Positions 34,089-43,651 of a stretch of DNA of 64,000 nucleotides are shown piece after piece. Every line of letters begins with the position of its first letter. Position 1 is the stretch's first letter. The position numbers were made by a program, and so were the translations under genes. The stretch spans positions 248,001-312,000 of the forward strand of contig NZ_BIMF01000004.1 of the NCBI RefSeq assembly GCF_004000945.1, in the 5' to 3' direction. The notes beneath the pieces were generated by a model that ran no database searches, was not told where the DNA came from, and saw only the letters and a program-made list of their open reading frames with translations. The DNA is from Paenibacillus lautus NBRC 15380 (GTDB taxonomy: Bacteria; Bacillota; Bacilli; Paenibacillales; Paenibacillaceae).

Positions 34089-35216
34089 TTAATCATTATT
34101 GCGGGAACGATTGCGAAGGAAAGTAGGAATATCAAGCTGATCATTGCTGTTCTGATTGCCAAATGGCTTCAGATTCACATTACTCTTGTCCGTTGCCGGC
34201 TGCTGTTGCTGCTGCTGTTCCCCTTGAGGGACAGGACGACGTCCAGGAGGGATTGGAGAAGGCTTGCCTTCAAAGCCGGTAGCGATAACCGTTACCTTGA
34301 TTTCATCCTTCATGTTTTCCTCAATAATCGCACCGAAGATCATGTTCACTTCCGGATCGGAAGCTGAAGTTACGATCTCGGCCGCTTCATTCACTTCATA
34401 CAAGGAGAGATTGGTTCCTCCCGTAATATTCATGATCACACCGCGTGCACCTTCGATAGAGGTTTCAAGGAGCGGGCTCATGATCGCCTTGCGGGCAGCC
34501 TCGGAGGCACGGTTCTCACCAGTAGCCAATCCGATACCCATCAGGGCCGAGCCGCGTTCTGTCATGATCGTTTTCACGTCGGCAAAGTCAAGGTTGATCA
34601 GACCCGGAACAGCAATCAGATCAGAGATGCCTTGGACTGCCTGGCGAAGAACATTATCCGCTTCACGGAAGGCTTCCAGCATGGGTGTCTTCTTGTCGAC
34701 AATTTCGAGAAGTCGATCATTCGGGATGACAATCAGCGTGTCGACCTTCTCTTTCAGAGCTTCAATGCCAAGCTCAGCCTGAGAAGAGCGCTTGCGTCCT
34801 TCAAAGGTAAACGGTCGAGTCACCACGCCTACGGTCAGTGCGCCGCATTCCTTTGCGATTTCAGCAATGACAGGAGCAGCACCCGTTCCGGTTCCGCCGC
34901 CCATACCAGCCGTAACGAATACCATATCGGCACCCTTCAGGGTGTTCATGATCAAATCGCGGGATTCTTCCGCAGCCTTCTTGCCTACGTCAGGATTGGC
35001 GCCGGCACCAAGACCGCGAGTCAGCTTGTCCCCGATTTGCAGTTTATGTTCGGATTTAGCAAGGTGGAGTGCCTGAGCATCCGTATTGACCGTAATAAAC
35101 TCAACACCTTGCACACCATTCTCAATCATTCGGTTAACAGCATTGCTTCCGCCGCCACCTACTCCGATTACTTTTATTTGAGCTAAGCTCTCCATTTCAA
35201 AATCAAATTCCAACAT
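34089..35216 (-). CDS. ftsZ: Cell division GTPase FtsZ
   Basis: 375 residues. The tubulin signature [11 protein letters not shown] is at 106-116, the T7 synergy loop carries [13 protein letters not shown], and a Gln-rich variable linker precedes the conserved C-terminal peptide DIPTFLRNR (362-370), which binds FtsA and SepF. It polymerises into the Z-ring that recruits the septal wall machinery. GGGGGAG precedes the ATG. It lies 57 bases after ftsA, probably co-transcribed. Confidence 0.99.
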   Translation of the reverse strand: MLEFDFEMESLAQIKVIGVGGGGSNAVNRMIENGVQGVEFITVNTDAQALHLAKSEHKLQIGDKLTRGLGAGANPDVGKKAAEESRDLIMNTLKGADMVFVTAGMGGGTGTGAAPVIAEIAKECGALTVGVVTRPFTFEGRKRSSQAELGIEALKEKVDTLIVIPNDRLLEIVDKKTPMLEAFREADNVLRQAVQGISDLIAVPGLINLDFADVKTIMTERGSALMGIGLATGENRASEAARKAIMSPLLETSIEGARGVIMNITGGTNLSLYEVNEAAEIVTSASDPEVNMIFGAIIEENMKDEIKVTVIATGFEGKPSPIPPGRRPVPQGEQQQQQQPATDKSNVNLKPFGNQNSNDQLDIPTFLRNRSRNND

Positions 35217-35273
35217 CTAATCCATCTCCCCCTCAATGTGCGTGGATGGCACGTCCACAGTCGAATGAATCCG

Positions 35274-36557
35274 CTATATAAACTCGCTGAACATCTTTTT
35301 CAGGCGTTCAATAAATCCCGGCTTCTGGCTGGTCTCCTGAGTTGCTGCGACAGGATTTTGCTGCTTCGCACGGTTCACCGGTTTCTTGCTATTTCCGCTG
35401 TTGTTGTTGCTTCCTCCTGTATTGCGTACACGTACGTTCCGGATTGCATTATGGAGGATGCCGACTCCGCTGCAGTATCCCGGATCACGAACACCGATGA
35501 AATCGGGAACCGCAATCCGTACGGAAGTCGCCAGCTCATTTTGTGCCACCTGCAGCACACCAGGCATGGACATAGTGCCCCCAGTAAGTATATAACCACC
35601 AGGAAGCTCACTGTAACCCAAGCGCTTGATTTCTTGGCGCACCAATTGGAAAATTTCCTGAACGCGAGGTTCTATGATAGCTGCCAAATCTTCTTGCGTG
35701 AACTCCTTGTCCACATTGCTTCCAATTCTAGTTACCTTAAACGTTACTTCTTGTGCGGCACTCTCGATCAGTGCGCATCCGTACTTCAGTTTAACCTTCT
35801 CTGCTTGATCCGTCAGCGTTCGCAGGCCATATGCAATATCATTCGTGACGAAATCTCCACCAACCGGCAGCGTCGAAGTCGCGGCAATGCTGCCTCCCTC
35901 GAACACGGCCAAGGTGGTTGAGCCCGCCCCGACGTCAACCAGCACCGAACCCATCGTTTTCTCATCCTTGGACAAGGCTAGCTGCCCGGCTCCAAGCGGA
36001 ATCAGCACCAGATCCTTCACTTTTAGACCTGATTTCTCCACACAACGTAACAGGTTATGTATTGCCGTTTTGGCGCCAGTAATAATCGTCGCTTCAACTT
36101 CTAGCCTTACGCCGATCATTCCTCGCGGATCAGAGATTCCTTCCAAACCGTCAACTACAAACTGTTTAGCAACCACATCGATTATTTCACGATCCGGAGG
36201 AAGCGCCACGACTTCCGCTGCTTTCAGCACGCGGTCGATGTCCTCTTCACCAATTTCGCGATCCTCGTTCGATACTGCCACAACTCCATGGCTGGATTGA
36301 AGTCCGATATGATTTCCAGAAATGCCGACATATACTTCGGATATTTGAATACCGACCATACGCTCCGCATGATCAACAGCGCTGCGAATGGATTGTACGG
36401 TCTGGTCGATATCTACAATTGCACCTTTGCGAATTCCCTCCGAGTCGGCAGATCCAACTCCAATAATATTAAAGGTTCCATTATTAACTTCCCCAATAAT
36501 AGCACGAACTTTGGATGTACCGATGTCCAAACTAACAATGATGTCATTGTTGCTCAA
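35274..36557 (-). CDS. ftsA: Cell division actin-like protein FtsA
   Basis: 427 residues from TTG 36557, with GGAGG nine bases upstream. The actin-like ATPase fold shows VSLDIGTSKVRAIIGEV near the start and VDVGAGSTTLAVFEGG as phosphate loop 2. The 1C subdomain is inserted as usual. An Asn/Gln-rich linker leads to the C-terminal membrane-targeting helix GFIERLKKMFSEFI. It ties FtsZ to the membrane and signals to the septal synthases. Confidence 0.98.
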   Translation of the reverse strand: MSNNDIIVSLDIGTSKVRAIIGEVNNGTFNIIGVGSADSEGIRKGAIVDIDQTVQSIRSAVDHAERMVGIQISEVYVGISGNHIGLQSSHGVVAVSNEDREIGEEDIDRVLKAAEVVALPPDREIIDVVAKQFVVDGLEGISDPRGMIGVRLEVEATIITGAKTAIHNLLRCVEKSGLKVKDLVLIPLGAGQLALSKDEKTMGSVLVDVGAGSTTLAVFEGGSIAATSTLPVGGDFVTNDIAYGLRTLTDQAEKVKLKYGCALIESAAQEVTFKVTRIGSNVDKEFTQEDLAAIIEPRVQEIFQLVRQEIKRLGYSELPGGYILTGGTMSMPGVLQVAQNELATSVRIAVPDFIGVRDPGYCSGVGILHNAIRNVRVRNTGGSNNNSGNSKKPVNRAKQQNPVAATQETSQKPGFIERLKKMFSEFI

Positions 36558-36617
36558 GCCCTGGCACCTCCTGTTTTTAGCAAATTAATTTTGATAATAA
36601 AGAATACATTTCTACTT

Positions 36618-36644
36618 ATTCAACACTCGCAGGTCTTTCCCTCT
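36618..36644 (-). promoter_or_regulatory. Candidate sigma-H promoter of ftsA-ftsZ
   Basis: AGAGGGAAA (36636-36644), an 11-base spacer and GTTGAAT (36618-36624) on the - strand fit the sigma-H pattern (RnAGGAwww, about 11-12 bases, RnnGAAT) with one mismatch. A sigma-A-like TTGAAT, 18 bases, TATTAT overlaps it. B. subtilis ftsAZ also has a sigma-H promoter here. Confidence 0.5.
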
Positions 36645-36772
36645 TTTTTCAACATTTTTTTTACTGCCAACATTTGCTATAACAGGCCGTAAAAGTCATT
36701 CAAAAAAGAAGAGCCGAAACAAGTTGTCAATACTTTCAATTGTACCATTTATTCCAACCCCTGAGTAGGGGG

Positions 36773-37543
36773 TTATTGCCCTTCTTCCGCGCCTTCTTCA
36801 ACTTCTTCTACAAACGGCACGTAAGAGTCCGCTTCCAGCATCGTAATGACACCCGGCCGCTCCATTTCGGTAACCTGATTCAGGTACTCTACTTTGTCAC
36901 GGAGCAAGGCAACCGAAGTAATGACTTCGAACTTGGAACGTGTATACATCTTGATCCGATCCGGAAAAGACAACGTCGGCGACGGCATGATTTCCGAGAT
37001 ATCGGAGGTCAGGCTGCCCGAAATCTCGGCAAGGACTTCGCTAAGCTCGGCCTTGTTCGGATCGTCCGGATCCCAATTGGTCAAAATCGGCTTCTCAACG
37101 GCAATACCGCTCGCTGTAACGGGAACCGAGGTGCCGCTGGCCAGTATGGCTTGAAGTTCCCCGCTTTTGGACAACTCGTAGGCCACCGTAGGATGCTCCG
37201 TCACCACAATGCTGACTTCGCCCGGAAAGCTCTTGACCACTTCAGCCGACTTAATCGTTCCCAGCTTCATCAGGCGTTCCTGCACATCTTTCGGTTCAAC
37301 GCCAAAGTACTGGTCTCCGATATGGAGTCCGCTTTGCTTGATAAGCTGCTCATTTGTATTAAACGTATTGCCTGTAAAATGAATCTCGGTAACTTGGCTG
37401 ACAGACGACCGGAAAAACAGAATCGTCAGCAGGGCTACGAACAGCAGCAAAAGTATCCCTATGATTTTTTTGGCTGTTTTCGGTTTGGGCTTGTCCTGCT
37501 TAAGGACAGGCATATGTGTCTTGGACATATCCACTCTCTCCAT
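36773..37543 (-). CDS. divIB: Division protein DivIB/FtsQ
   Basis: 256 residues, type II membrane topology: a short basic cytosolic N-terminus, one membrane helix at about 25-47 (IIGILLLLFVALLTILFF), then the extracellular POTRA domain (VTEIHFTGNTFNTNEQLIKQ) and the beta domain. It forms the DivIB-FtsL-DivIC complex that activates septal PBP and FtsW. GGAGGGG lies about 13 bases from ATG 37543; ATG 37528 is also possible. A hairpin covers that RBS (37557-37576). Confidence 0.92.
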   Translation of the reverse strand: MERVDMSKTHMPVLKQDKPKPKTAKKIIGILLLLFVALLTILFFRSSVSQVTEIHFTGNTFNTNEQLIKQSGLHIGDQYFGVEPKDVQERLMKLGTIKSAEVVKSFPGEVSIVVTEHPTVAYELSKSGELQAILASGTSVPVTASGIAVEKPILTNWDPDDPNKAELSEVLAEISGSLTSDISEIMPSPTLSFPDRIKMYTRSKFEVITSVALLRDKVEYLNQVTEMERPGVITMLEADSYVPFVEEVEEGAEEGQ

Positions 37544-37556
37544 AAAGACCTGTGAT

Positions 37557-37576
37557 CCCCTCCTTTTTCGGAGGGG
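37557..37576 (-). promoter_or_regulatory. Hairpin sequestering the divIB Shine-Dalgarno site
   Basis: CCCCTCC (37570-37576 on the - strand) pairs with GGAGGGG (37557-37563) across a 6-base loop. The paired GGAGGGG is the only strong RBS before divIB, and no T-run follows, so it is not a terminator. Confidence 0.5.
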
Positions 37577-37588
37577 AAGCCCAGGACC

Positions 37589-38872
37589 TCAATTGGCTAA
37601 ATCAAGCGGTTTTGGCACCGGGGATTGACGATAGATCCGTGCGCCTAAACCTTGGAACATGTTTTCAATACGATCATAACCGCGATCAATATGGTGAACT
37701 TGCTCCACCACGGTCGTTCCCTGCGCGGCCAAACCGGCAATGACGAGCGCCGCTCCAGCCCGAAGATCGGTTGCCTCCACAGTAGCTCCATAAATTCTCT
37801 GAACGCCGCGTATGAACGCATAGTTCAGATCCGTGGAAATGTCCGCCCCCATACGGGAGAGTTCCTCCACATGCTTGAACCGTCCTTCGAATACCGTCTC
37901 TTTCATCACGCTAAATCCGTCCGCCAAGGACAGCAGGACCATGACCTGGGATTGCAAATCCGTAGGGAACGAAGGATACGGTGAAGTCACAATACGTTCT
38001 ACCGCTTTAGGACGGCTCATACAGCTTATGTTTATTATATCATTGCATATACTGGTTTGAACACCGGCGCGCTTTAGCACATGTATAAGGGAAGTTAAAT
38101 GAGATGGATTGGTCTTTGTAAGCGTTACACTACCGCGGGTAACAGCCGCTGCAATCATGACGGTGCCAGCTACGATCCGGTCCGGTATGATCTCGTACTC
38201 GCAAGGCTCCAGACGCTCCACGCCATGGATCGTGATGGTATCCGTTCCTGCGCCGATAATGTTCGCTCCCATCTTGTTCAGGAAATGCTGAAGGTCCTGA
38301 ATTTCAGGCTCTCTGGCGGCATTGGTGAGCACCGTTGTGCCAAGCGCCGTTGCTGCTGCCATCATGATATTCTCCGTTGCCCCTACGCTGGCAAAATCCA
38401 GATGAATATCAGTCCCGACCAGCCGGCTTGCCCTGCAATGGATCTTATCGTTACTCTCCTCGATTTCCGCACCAAGCGCCTGCAACCCCTGAAGATGGAG
38501 GTCGATCTTGCGTTCTCCGATCGCGCAGCCTCCAGGCTGATAGATCGTCACTTCACCAAAACGGGCCAGCAGAGGTCCCATCAAAAAGATGGAGGATCGC
38601 ATCTGCTTCATTAAATCTTCCGGGACATGAAACGAATTGGCAGACGAGGTATCCACGGTAACCGTCTCCAGCTCATGCTTGCATTTGGAGCCAAGACGGC
38701 TGAGAATGCTGAGCATCACTTCAATATCCAGCAGGTGCGGAACATTGCTTAGCCTTACAGTCCCTTCTGCCAGAAGACTTGCTGCTAGAATAGGTAAAGC
38801 TGCATTTTTTGCGCCATGGATACGAATGGTTCCTGATAGGGGCCTTCCACCCTCAATCACCAATTTGTCCAA
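37589..38872 (-). CDS. murA: UDP-N-acetylglucosamine 1-carboxyvinyltransferase
   Basis: 427 residues from TTG 38872, with GGAGG seven bases upstream. It adds enolpyruvate to UDP-GlcNAc, the first committed step of peptidoglycan synthesis. The catalytic Cys116 lies in PGGCAIGERKIDLHL; GAKNAALPI (20-28) binds substrate. A Cys at this place is the fosfomycin target. It lies between murB and divIB, a position not occupied by murA in B. subtilis; a second copy elsewhere is likely in this group. Confidence 0.97.
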   Translation of the reverse strand: MDKLVIEGGRPLSGTIRIHGAKNAALPILAASLLAEGTVRLSNVPHLLDIEVMLSILSRLGSKCKHELETVTVDTSSANSFHVPEDLMKQMRSSIFLMGPLLARFGEVTIYQPGGCAIGERKIDLHLQGLQALGAEIEESNDKIHCRASRLVGTDIHLDFASVGATENIMMAAATALGTTVLTNAAREPEIQDLQHFLNKMGANIIGAGTDTITIHGVERLEPCEYEIIPDRIVAGTVMIAAAVTRGSVTLTKTNPSHLTSLIHVLKRAGVQTSICNDIINISCMSRPKAVERIVTSPYPSFPTDLQSQVMVLLSLADGFSVMKETVFEGRFKHVEELSRMGADISTDLNYAFIRGVQRIYGATVEATDLRAGAALVIAGLAAQGTTVVEQVHHIDRGYDRIENMFQGLGARIYRQSPVPKPLDLAN

Positions 38873-38888
38873 TGTATCACCTCCGAGT

Positions 38889-39794
38889 TTACCGCTCGCC
38901 CAGAACGTACACCTCAGGCACCATATGAATTCCGTTCTTTTCCGAGATGGTTTCCTTGATGCGTTCCATCAAAGCGAGCACGTCCTCTGCTGTCGCTTGA
39001 CCGGTGTTCTCAATGAAATTGGCATGCTGTAAAGAAACTTCTGCGCCCCCGATCCGTAGGCCCTTAAGACCGGCAGCCTCGATCAACCTCGCGGCATGAT
39101 CGCCGGGCGGGTTGCGAAACACACTGCCTGCCGTTGCGGATTGGAGCGGCTGTGTACGCCGGCGACGGTCCTTGTAGGAGGCCATAACAGCTGAAATTTC
39201 TTTGCGGTCTCCTTGACGGAGCCCAAATACCGCTTCAGTCACAATCCCTTTTCGTTCATGCAGAATGGAGTGTCGGTAATCAAACGCCATATCTTTCGCA
39301 GCATACGTAACCAATTCCCCTGTTTCCAGTACAATGTCAGCGGACTTGAATATGCGTGACACATCAGACCCATGGGCACCTGCATTCATGTAGACGGCCC
39401 CTCCGACCGATCCAGGAATGCCTCCGGCAAATTCAAGACCGGATAATCCTTCTTTTCCGGCCAGAACACTGAGCTTGACAAAAGACAGACTGCCGCCTGC
39501 AGTAACCGTCTCTCCGTCAAAATGAAGCTCCTCAAATCCCTGGCCCAGCTTGATGACCGCTCCCCGAATGCCTTTATCGGCAACCAACATGTTAGAACCG
39601 CGGCCCAATTGTGTCCAAGGTATGTGATGGGCATGGAGAAGAGTGACCAGTTCCCTGAGCTGTTCCTTGTTCTCAGGAATAATTAGGCAATCGGCTGGTC
39701 CGCCTATTTTCCACGTCGTGTATTTTGCCAGCGGTTCATTCCATAACACTGTTCCGATATTGGCCTCTGATAGTAGCGATTTCCACTGCTGCAT
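38889..39794 (-). CDS. murB: UDP-N-acetylenolpyruvoylglucosamine reductase
   Basis: 301 residues, an FAD enzyme that reduces the enolpyruvyl group with NADPH to give UDP-MurNAc. TTWKIGGPADCLIIPE and LGRGSNMLVADKGIRG bind FAD, and GSVFRNPPGDHAARLIEAAG holds the catalytic Ser of type II MurB. GGGGAGG precedes the ATG. A 158-base gap with a possible promoter separates it from murG. Confidence 0.97.
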   Translation of the reverse strand: MQQWKSLLSEANIGTVLWNEPLAKYTTWKIGGPADCLIIPENKEQLRELVTLLHAHHIPWTQLGRGSNMLVADKGIRGAVIKLGQGFEELHFDGETVTAGGSLSFVKLSVLAGKEGLSGLEFAGGIPGSVGGAVYMNAGAHGSDVSRIFKSADIVLETGELVTYAAKDMAFDYRHSILHERKGIVTEAVFGLRQGDRKEISAVMASYKDRRRRTQPLQSATAGSVFRNPPGDHAARLIEAAGLKGLRIGGAEVSLQHANFIENTGQATAEDVLALMERIKETISEKNGIHMVPEVYVLGER

Positions 39795-39877
39795 TTTAAA
39801 TAAACCTCCCCTTGACTTTCAAAACCAAAAGGCCATTCCTTCAACTTGATGAAGAGATGGCCGCTGTCAGTAATGCC

Positions 39878-39936
39878 GGCCTCATGGGTGTGTCACGATT
39901 ATAGAGTATCTTATGTCAGGCTCCATAGGTGTGTGA
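39878..39936 (-). promoter_or_regulatory. TATAAT box between two direct repeats upstream of murB
   Basis: TATAAT (39898-39903, - strand) lies between two 18-base direct repeats (39878-39895 and 39919-39936; 14 of 18 identical, core CACACC). Their period of 41 bases is about four helical turns. The -35 region falls inside the upstream repeat, and its hexamer is poor. Confidence 0.4.
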
Positions 39937-39952
39937 CAATCGCCCAGCCGTT

Positions 39953-41062
39953 TTAGCGTTTGCCGGTTAACCGGCGGATTTCTTGAACAATGACGGTAGC
40001 CGAATCCGGTTTGCCGAGCTTTTTCGAAGCCGCGGACATCGCCTCTCTTGTAGAGCGACTGGTCATGATCTCCTCAAGCTTTCCGAACAGCGATTCAGCC
40101 GTCAAATCCTTTTCAAGAATCATGCTGGATGCGCCCGCTTCCTCCAATTGCCTCGCATTCGCCTCCTGATGGTTATTGGTGACGTTAGGTGATGGTATAA
40201 GGACGGATGGAATGCCAAGCGATGTAATCTCCGCCAGGAATGAAGCGCCTGCACGGTTTACAATCAGCGAAGTAGCCGCAAGCACTTCCGGCATATTATG
40301 AACGTATGGCACGATATGAAGTTGATTCGGCATGGTACCGAGCTGGGACAGGATAGATTCCCGCGTGTTCTCAAAATAAGTATCGCCTGTAACAAACACA
40401 AAATGTACGCCCGGCAGCTTCTGTATGAACGGCGCCATCCCGATCATCGCGTTATTGATCGCCTTGGCCCCCCGGCTTCCGCCGACGATCAGTACGACCT
40501 GACTGTCCATCGGAATGCCGAGCGTAGCAAATCCACGTTCACGATTGGCGGATAATACCGTTGTCGCACGTGGATTTCCTGTATATACCGTTCTTTTGGC
40601 CTTAGGAAAAGAAGACTCCGACCCCTCAAAGCTGACGGCAACCGTATCCGCATATCGACTGAGGAACTGGTTGGTGAGGCCCGGGATCGCATTCTGCTCA
40701 TGAATCATGGTCGGTATTCCGAGCTTGGCCGCTGCATAAACCACCGGACCGCACACATAACCTCCGGTACCGATCACGACATCGGGTTTAAACTCCTTCA
40801 GGAGGGCCTTCGATCGCTTCACGCCTTTGAAAAAACGCATGATTGTCTTCACGTTATCCAGCGACAGCTTGCGCCGGAACCCCGTGATATCGATGCTCTC
40901 AAACGGCAGCTTCTCTTGGGGTACCAGCTTGCTTTCGAGACCCCACTGGCCTCCGATATATAAAAACTCCGTTTTCGGATCTTCCTTTTCACATTGTCTT
41001 GCAATGGCAACGGCGGGGTAAATATGCCCCCCCGTTCCGCCGCCGGTCAATACGACACGCAT
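39953..41062 (-). CDS. murG: UDP-GlcNAc transferase of lipid II synthesis
   Basis: 369 residues from ATG 41062 (GAGGTG upstream); the frame is open to 41299, but that part overlaps spoVE. The GT-B enzyme adds GlcNAc to lipid I on the inner membrane face. GGGTGGHIYPA (7-17) is the first glycine loop, HEQNAIPGLTN follows near 125, and VGGSRGAKAIN and the UDP-GlcNAc site NRAGASFLAEI lie in the C-terminal half. Confidence 0.97.
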   Translation of the reverse strand: MRVVLTGGGTGGHIYPAVAIARQCEKEDPKTEFLYIGGQWGLESKLVPQEKLPFESIDITGFRRKLSLDNVKTIMRFFKGVKRSKALLKEFKPDVVIGTGGYVCGPVVYAAAKLGIPTMIHEQNAIPGLTNQFLSRYADTVAVSFEGSESSFPKAKRTVYTGNPRATTVLSANRERGFATLGIPMDSQVVLIVGGSRGAKAINNAMIGMAPFIQKLPGVHFVFVTGDTYFENTRESILSQLGTMPNQLHIVPYVHNMPEVLAATSLIVNRAGASFLAEITSLGIPSVLIPSPNVTNNHQEANARQLEEAGASSMILEKDLTAESLFGKLEEIMTSRSTREAMSAASKKLGKPDSATVIVQEIRRLTGKR

Positions 41063-41067
41063 ACCCT

Positions 41068-42165
41068 TCACCTCGCATAACGGGAAATATTTAATAGAAT
41101 GCCCAGCGCCGTCAGCATCAGCGTCAGTGAGCTGCCTCCGTAACTGATGAGCGGCAGCGTAATCCCTGTCACCGGCATTAAACCGATAACGACACCGATA
41201 TTGATAACGACCTGGATGGCGACCATGCCTACGATACCAACAGCCAGCAAACTTCCAAAACCATCGGATACGGTCATAGCCACCCTCATGCCCCGCCAAA
41301 CCAAGGCAGCGAACAAGAGCAGGACAATCAAACCGCCAATGAACCCAAGCTCTTCGGCCAAGATCGAAAAAATAAAATCAGTCTGCGGTTCAGGTACATA
41401 AGCGTACTTCTGACGGCTCATGCCAAGTCCGAGTCCGCCAAGTCCGCCCGGCCCTATGGCATAGAGGGATTGGATGATCTGATAGCCTGCGCCAAGCGGA
41501 TCGGACCATGGATCAAGAAATCCGGTTATCCGCTTCAGCCGGTAAGGGGCTGCCAGAATCAAGCCAATGAAACCGGCTACCCCGCCTAATGCGAGAAAGC
41601 CCAGATGCTTCATCTGTGCCCCTGCGGTAAATACGATCATCATCGCAGCTCCGAGCATAACGGCGCCCGTACCCAAATCAGGCTGCAGCATAATCAATCC
41701 GAAGGCCAGACCGATTAAACCAAGCGGCGGCAAAAGCCCCTTGGTAAAAGACGTAATATCATAATCTTGCTTACTAAGCCAGCGCGATAGAAACAGAATC
41801 ATGCCCAGCTTCATAAACTCGGAGGGCTGAATGCCAAACGAGCTGATGCCGAGCCAGCTTCTGGCTCCGCCGCGAACAACGCCGACCCCTGGAATAAGTA
41901 CGATAATCAGCATAAAAAAGCAGACCAGCAGTACAAGCTTGCTGTATTTCTTCCAAACGCGATAGTCGATCCTCGATGTGAAATACATGGCAGCAAGCCC
42001 CAGACAGGCAAAAAACAGCTGACGCTTTACAAAATAAAACTTATCGCCGTAGTCATGAAAGGCGAGGACGGATCCTGCACTGTATACCATGACGATTCCG
42101 ATGGCCAGCAGGGCCAAAATACAGATAAGCAGCCACAGATCGGGCGCCTGGCGGTTCTTGTTCAT
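41068..42165 (-). CDS. spoVE: SEDS glycosyltransferase SpoVE (FtsW family)
   Basis: 365 residues with about ten membrane helices. SEDS signatures include PDLGTGAVML, the loop YQIIQSLYAIGPGGLGGLGL with QKYAYVPEPQTDFIFSIL, and LPLISYGGSS. SEDS proteins polymerise lipid II into glycan together with a class B PBP. The place between murD and murG is that of spoVE in B. subtilis, where it makes spore cortex with SpoVD. No other ftsW-like gene is in the window, so a role in division is not excluded. GAGGTGG precedes the ATG, and murG follows after 5 bases. Confidence 0.92.
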   Translation of the reverse strand: MNKNRQAPDLWLLICILALLAIGIVMVYSAGSVLAFHDYGDKFYFVKRQLFFACLGLAAMYFTSRIDYRVWKKYSKLVLLVCFFMLIIVLIPGVGVVRGGARSWLGISSFGIQPSEFMKLGMILFLSRWLSKQDYDITSFTKGLLPPLGLIGLAFGLIMLQPDLGTGAVMLGAAMMIVFTAGAQMKHLGFLALGGVAGFIGLILAAPYRLKRITGFLDPWSDPLGAGYQIIQSLYAIGPGGLGGLGLGMSRQKYAYVPEPQTDFIFSILAEELGFIGGLIVLLLFAALVWRGMRVAMTVSDGFGSLLAVGIVGMVAIQVVINIGVVIGLMPVTGITLPLISYGGSSLTLMLTALGILLNISRYAR

Positions 42166-42214
42166 GGAAAGGCCACCTCGTACATCCTTAGTAGGGGCTT
42201 ATCCACCCCCCTAC

Positions 42215-43648
42215 TTAAAGGTTATGCACCGCCTCTTTAAAAATGCGTCCTCGTACCTCATAGGAAGGAAACATATCCCAGCTCGCACATGCGGGAGACA
42301 GTAGAACAATATCCCCGCTCTCTGCCAGCCCGGCAGCCTTCTGGACAGCCGAGGTCAAAGTCGCGGCGGCGTCCTTTCCATTATCGACGAGGATGATGTC
42401 CTTTAATCCGGCTTTGGCTGCAGCATTCGCGATTTTCTCCTTGGTTTCGCCAAGAAGCACAACGGCTTTCACCCGTCCCTGCATGGAAGGAATCAATTCC
42501 TCGTAATCCGACCCACGATCAAGCCCGCCTGCGATTAATACGATAGGCTCCTTGAACGAAGTCAATGCCATGTGCGTCGCCTTGGAGTTCGTTGCCTTCG
42601 AGTTATTGTAATAGGATACGCCCTGAAGTTCAGCAACGTATTCCAGGCGGTGTTCAACGCCGCGGAAGCTGGACAAAGCTTCCTCCAGCTTATCGGGAGC
42701 AACGCCGGCCGCTATGGCGATCGCACAGGCTGCCAATGCATTCCCTACATTAAATCTTCCGGGCAGTCCGATGTTCTCCACACGGATGATCTCATGCGTA
42801 AACCCTTCGCCATCTGTATAAATCACGGTACGTCCTTGATCGTCTTCAATCGAGTCCTGAGCACCGGCAACATATGGCGGCATTACGTGAACCCCTTCAC
42901 GAAGGCTCTCACTCATCGAAAAAGGCACGATGCGCGCCTTGATATACGGAACAAGGTTTCTGCACACGGGATCATCCCAATTGAGCACAGCGGTATCATC
43001 CGCAGTCTGGTTGGCGAACAGCTTGGCTTTGGATGCAACATAATCATCCATACCGCCATGGTAATCAAGATGCGTTTCCGCAATGTTGAGAAGGCAGGCA
43101 ATGCGCGGCCTGAACTTCTCTGTTCCTTTTAACTGAAAGCTGCTCAGCTCAACGACCATCCAGTTGTTTTCAGTTGCTTCTGCTGCAGCCTCGGATAGAG
43201 GCGTGCCGATATTACCGGCTACAATCGGGGAAAGACCTGCGCTTTCCAGCATATTGCCTACCCAGGTTGTCGTCGTTGTTTTGCCATTCGAGCCCGTAAT
43301 GCCGATCATCGGAGCTTCACACAGGTGATAGGCGATTTCAACTTCGGTCACGACAGGAATCTTAAGCTCAAGCGCCTTTTGGACAGGCGGGACGGAATAC
43401 GGAATCCCGGGATTTTTGACAAGAAGCGTCACACCGGGATGAATAAGATCATCGGGATGTCCACCGCAAATAACAGAAATACCCAAAGCCTCGAGCTCCG
43501 AAGCTTCAGGACACTGTTCTCTTTCCTTTCTATCATTCACAATGACGGAGGCACCGGCTTGATGCAGCACTTTAGCTACCTGTACTCCGCTTTTGGCCAG
43601 TCCCAGTACGACGATATTCTTATCCCGATAATCATCTAGCTGCTTCAT
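42215..43648 (-). CDS. murD: UDP-MurNAc-L-alanine:D-glutamate ligase
   Basis: 477 residues. ATP loop GITGSNGKTT is at 116-125, the Mur ligase lysine region follows, and HRLEYVAELQGVSYYNNSKA opens the C-terminal domain. It adds D-Glu to UDP-MurNAc-L-Ala. It lies four bases after mraY, with AAGGGG before the ATG. Confidence 0.97.
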   Translation of the reverse strand: MKQLDDYRDKNIVVLGLAKSGVQVAKVLHQAGASVIVNDRKEREQCPEASELEALGISVICGGHPDDLIHPGVTLLVKNPGIPYSVPPVQKALELKIPVVTEVEIAYHLCEAPMIGITGSNGKTTTTTWVGNMLESAGLSPIVAGNIGTPLSEAAAEATENNWMVVELSSFQLKGTEKFRPRIACLLNIAETHLDYHGGMDDYVASKAKLFANQTADDTAVLNWDDPVCRNLVPYIKARIVPFSMSESLREGVHVMPPYVAGAQDSIEDDQGRTVIYTDGEGFTHEIIRVENIGLPGRFNVGNALAACAIAIAAGVAPDKLEEALSSFRGVEHRLEYVAELQGVSYYNNSKATNSKATHMALTSFKEPIVLIAGGLDRGSDYEELIPSMQGRVKAVVLLGETKEKIANAAAKAGLKDIILVDNGKDAAATLTSAVQKAAGLAESGDIVLLSPACASWDMFPSYEVRGRIFKEAVHNL

Positions 43649-43651
43649 ATG

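Noticed and set aside
41063..41299. N-terminal extension of murG by 79 codons
   Set aside because: It overlaps spoVE out of frame; ATG 41062 has an RBS and gives the normal family start.
41068..42165. Naming this gene ftsW
   Set aside because: SEDS motifs fit both, but the position between murD and murG is that of spoVE in B. subtilis.
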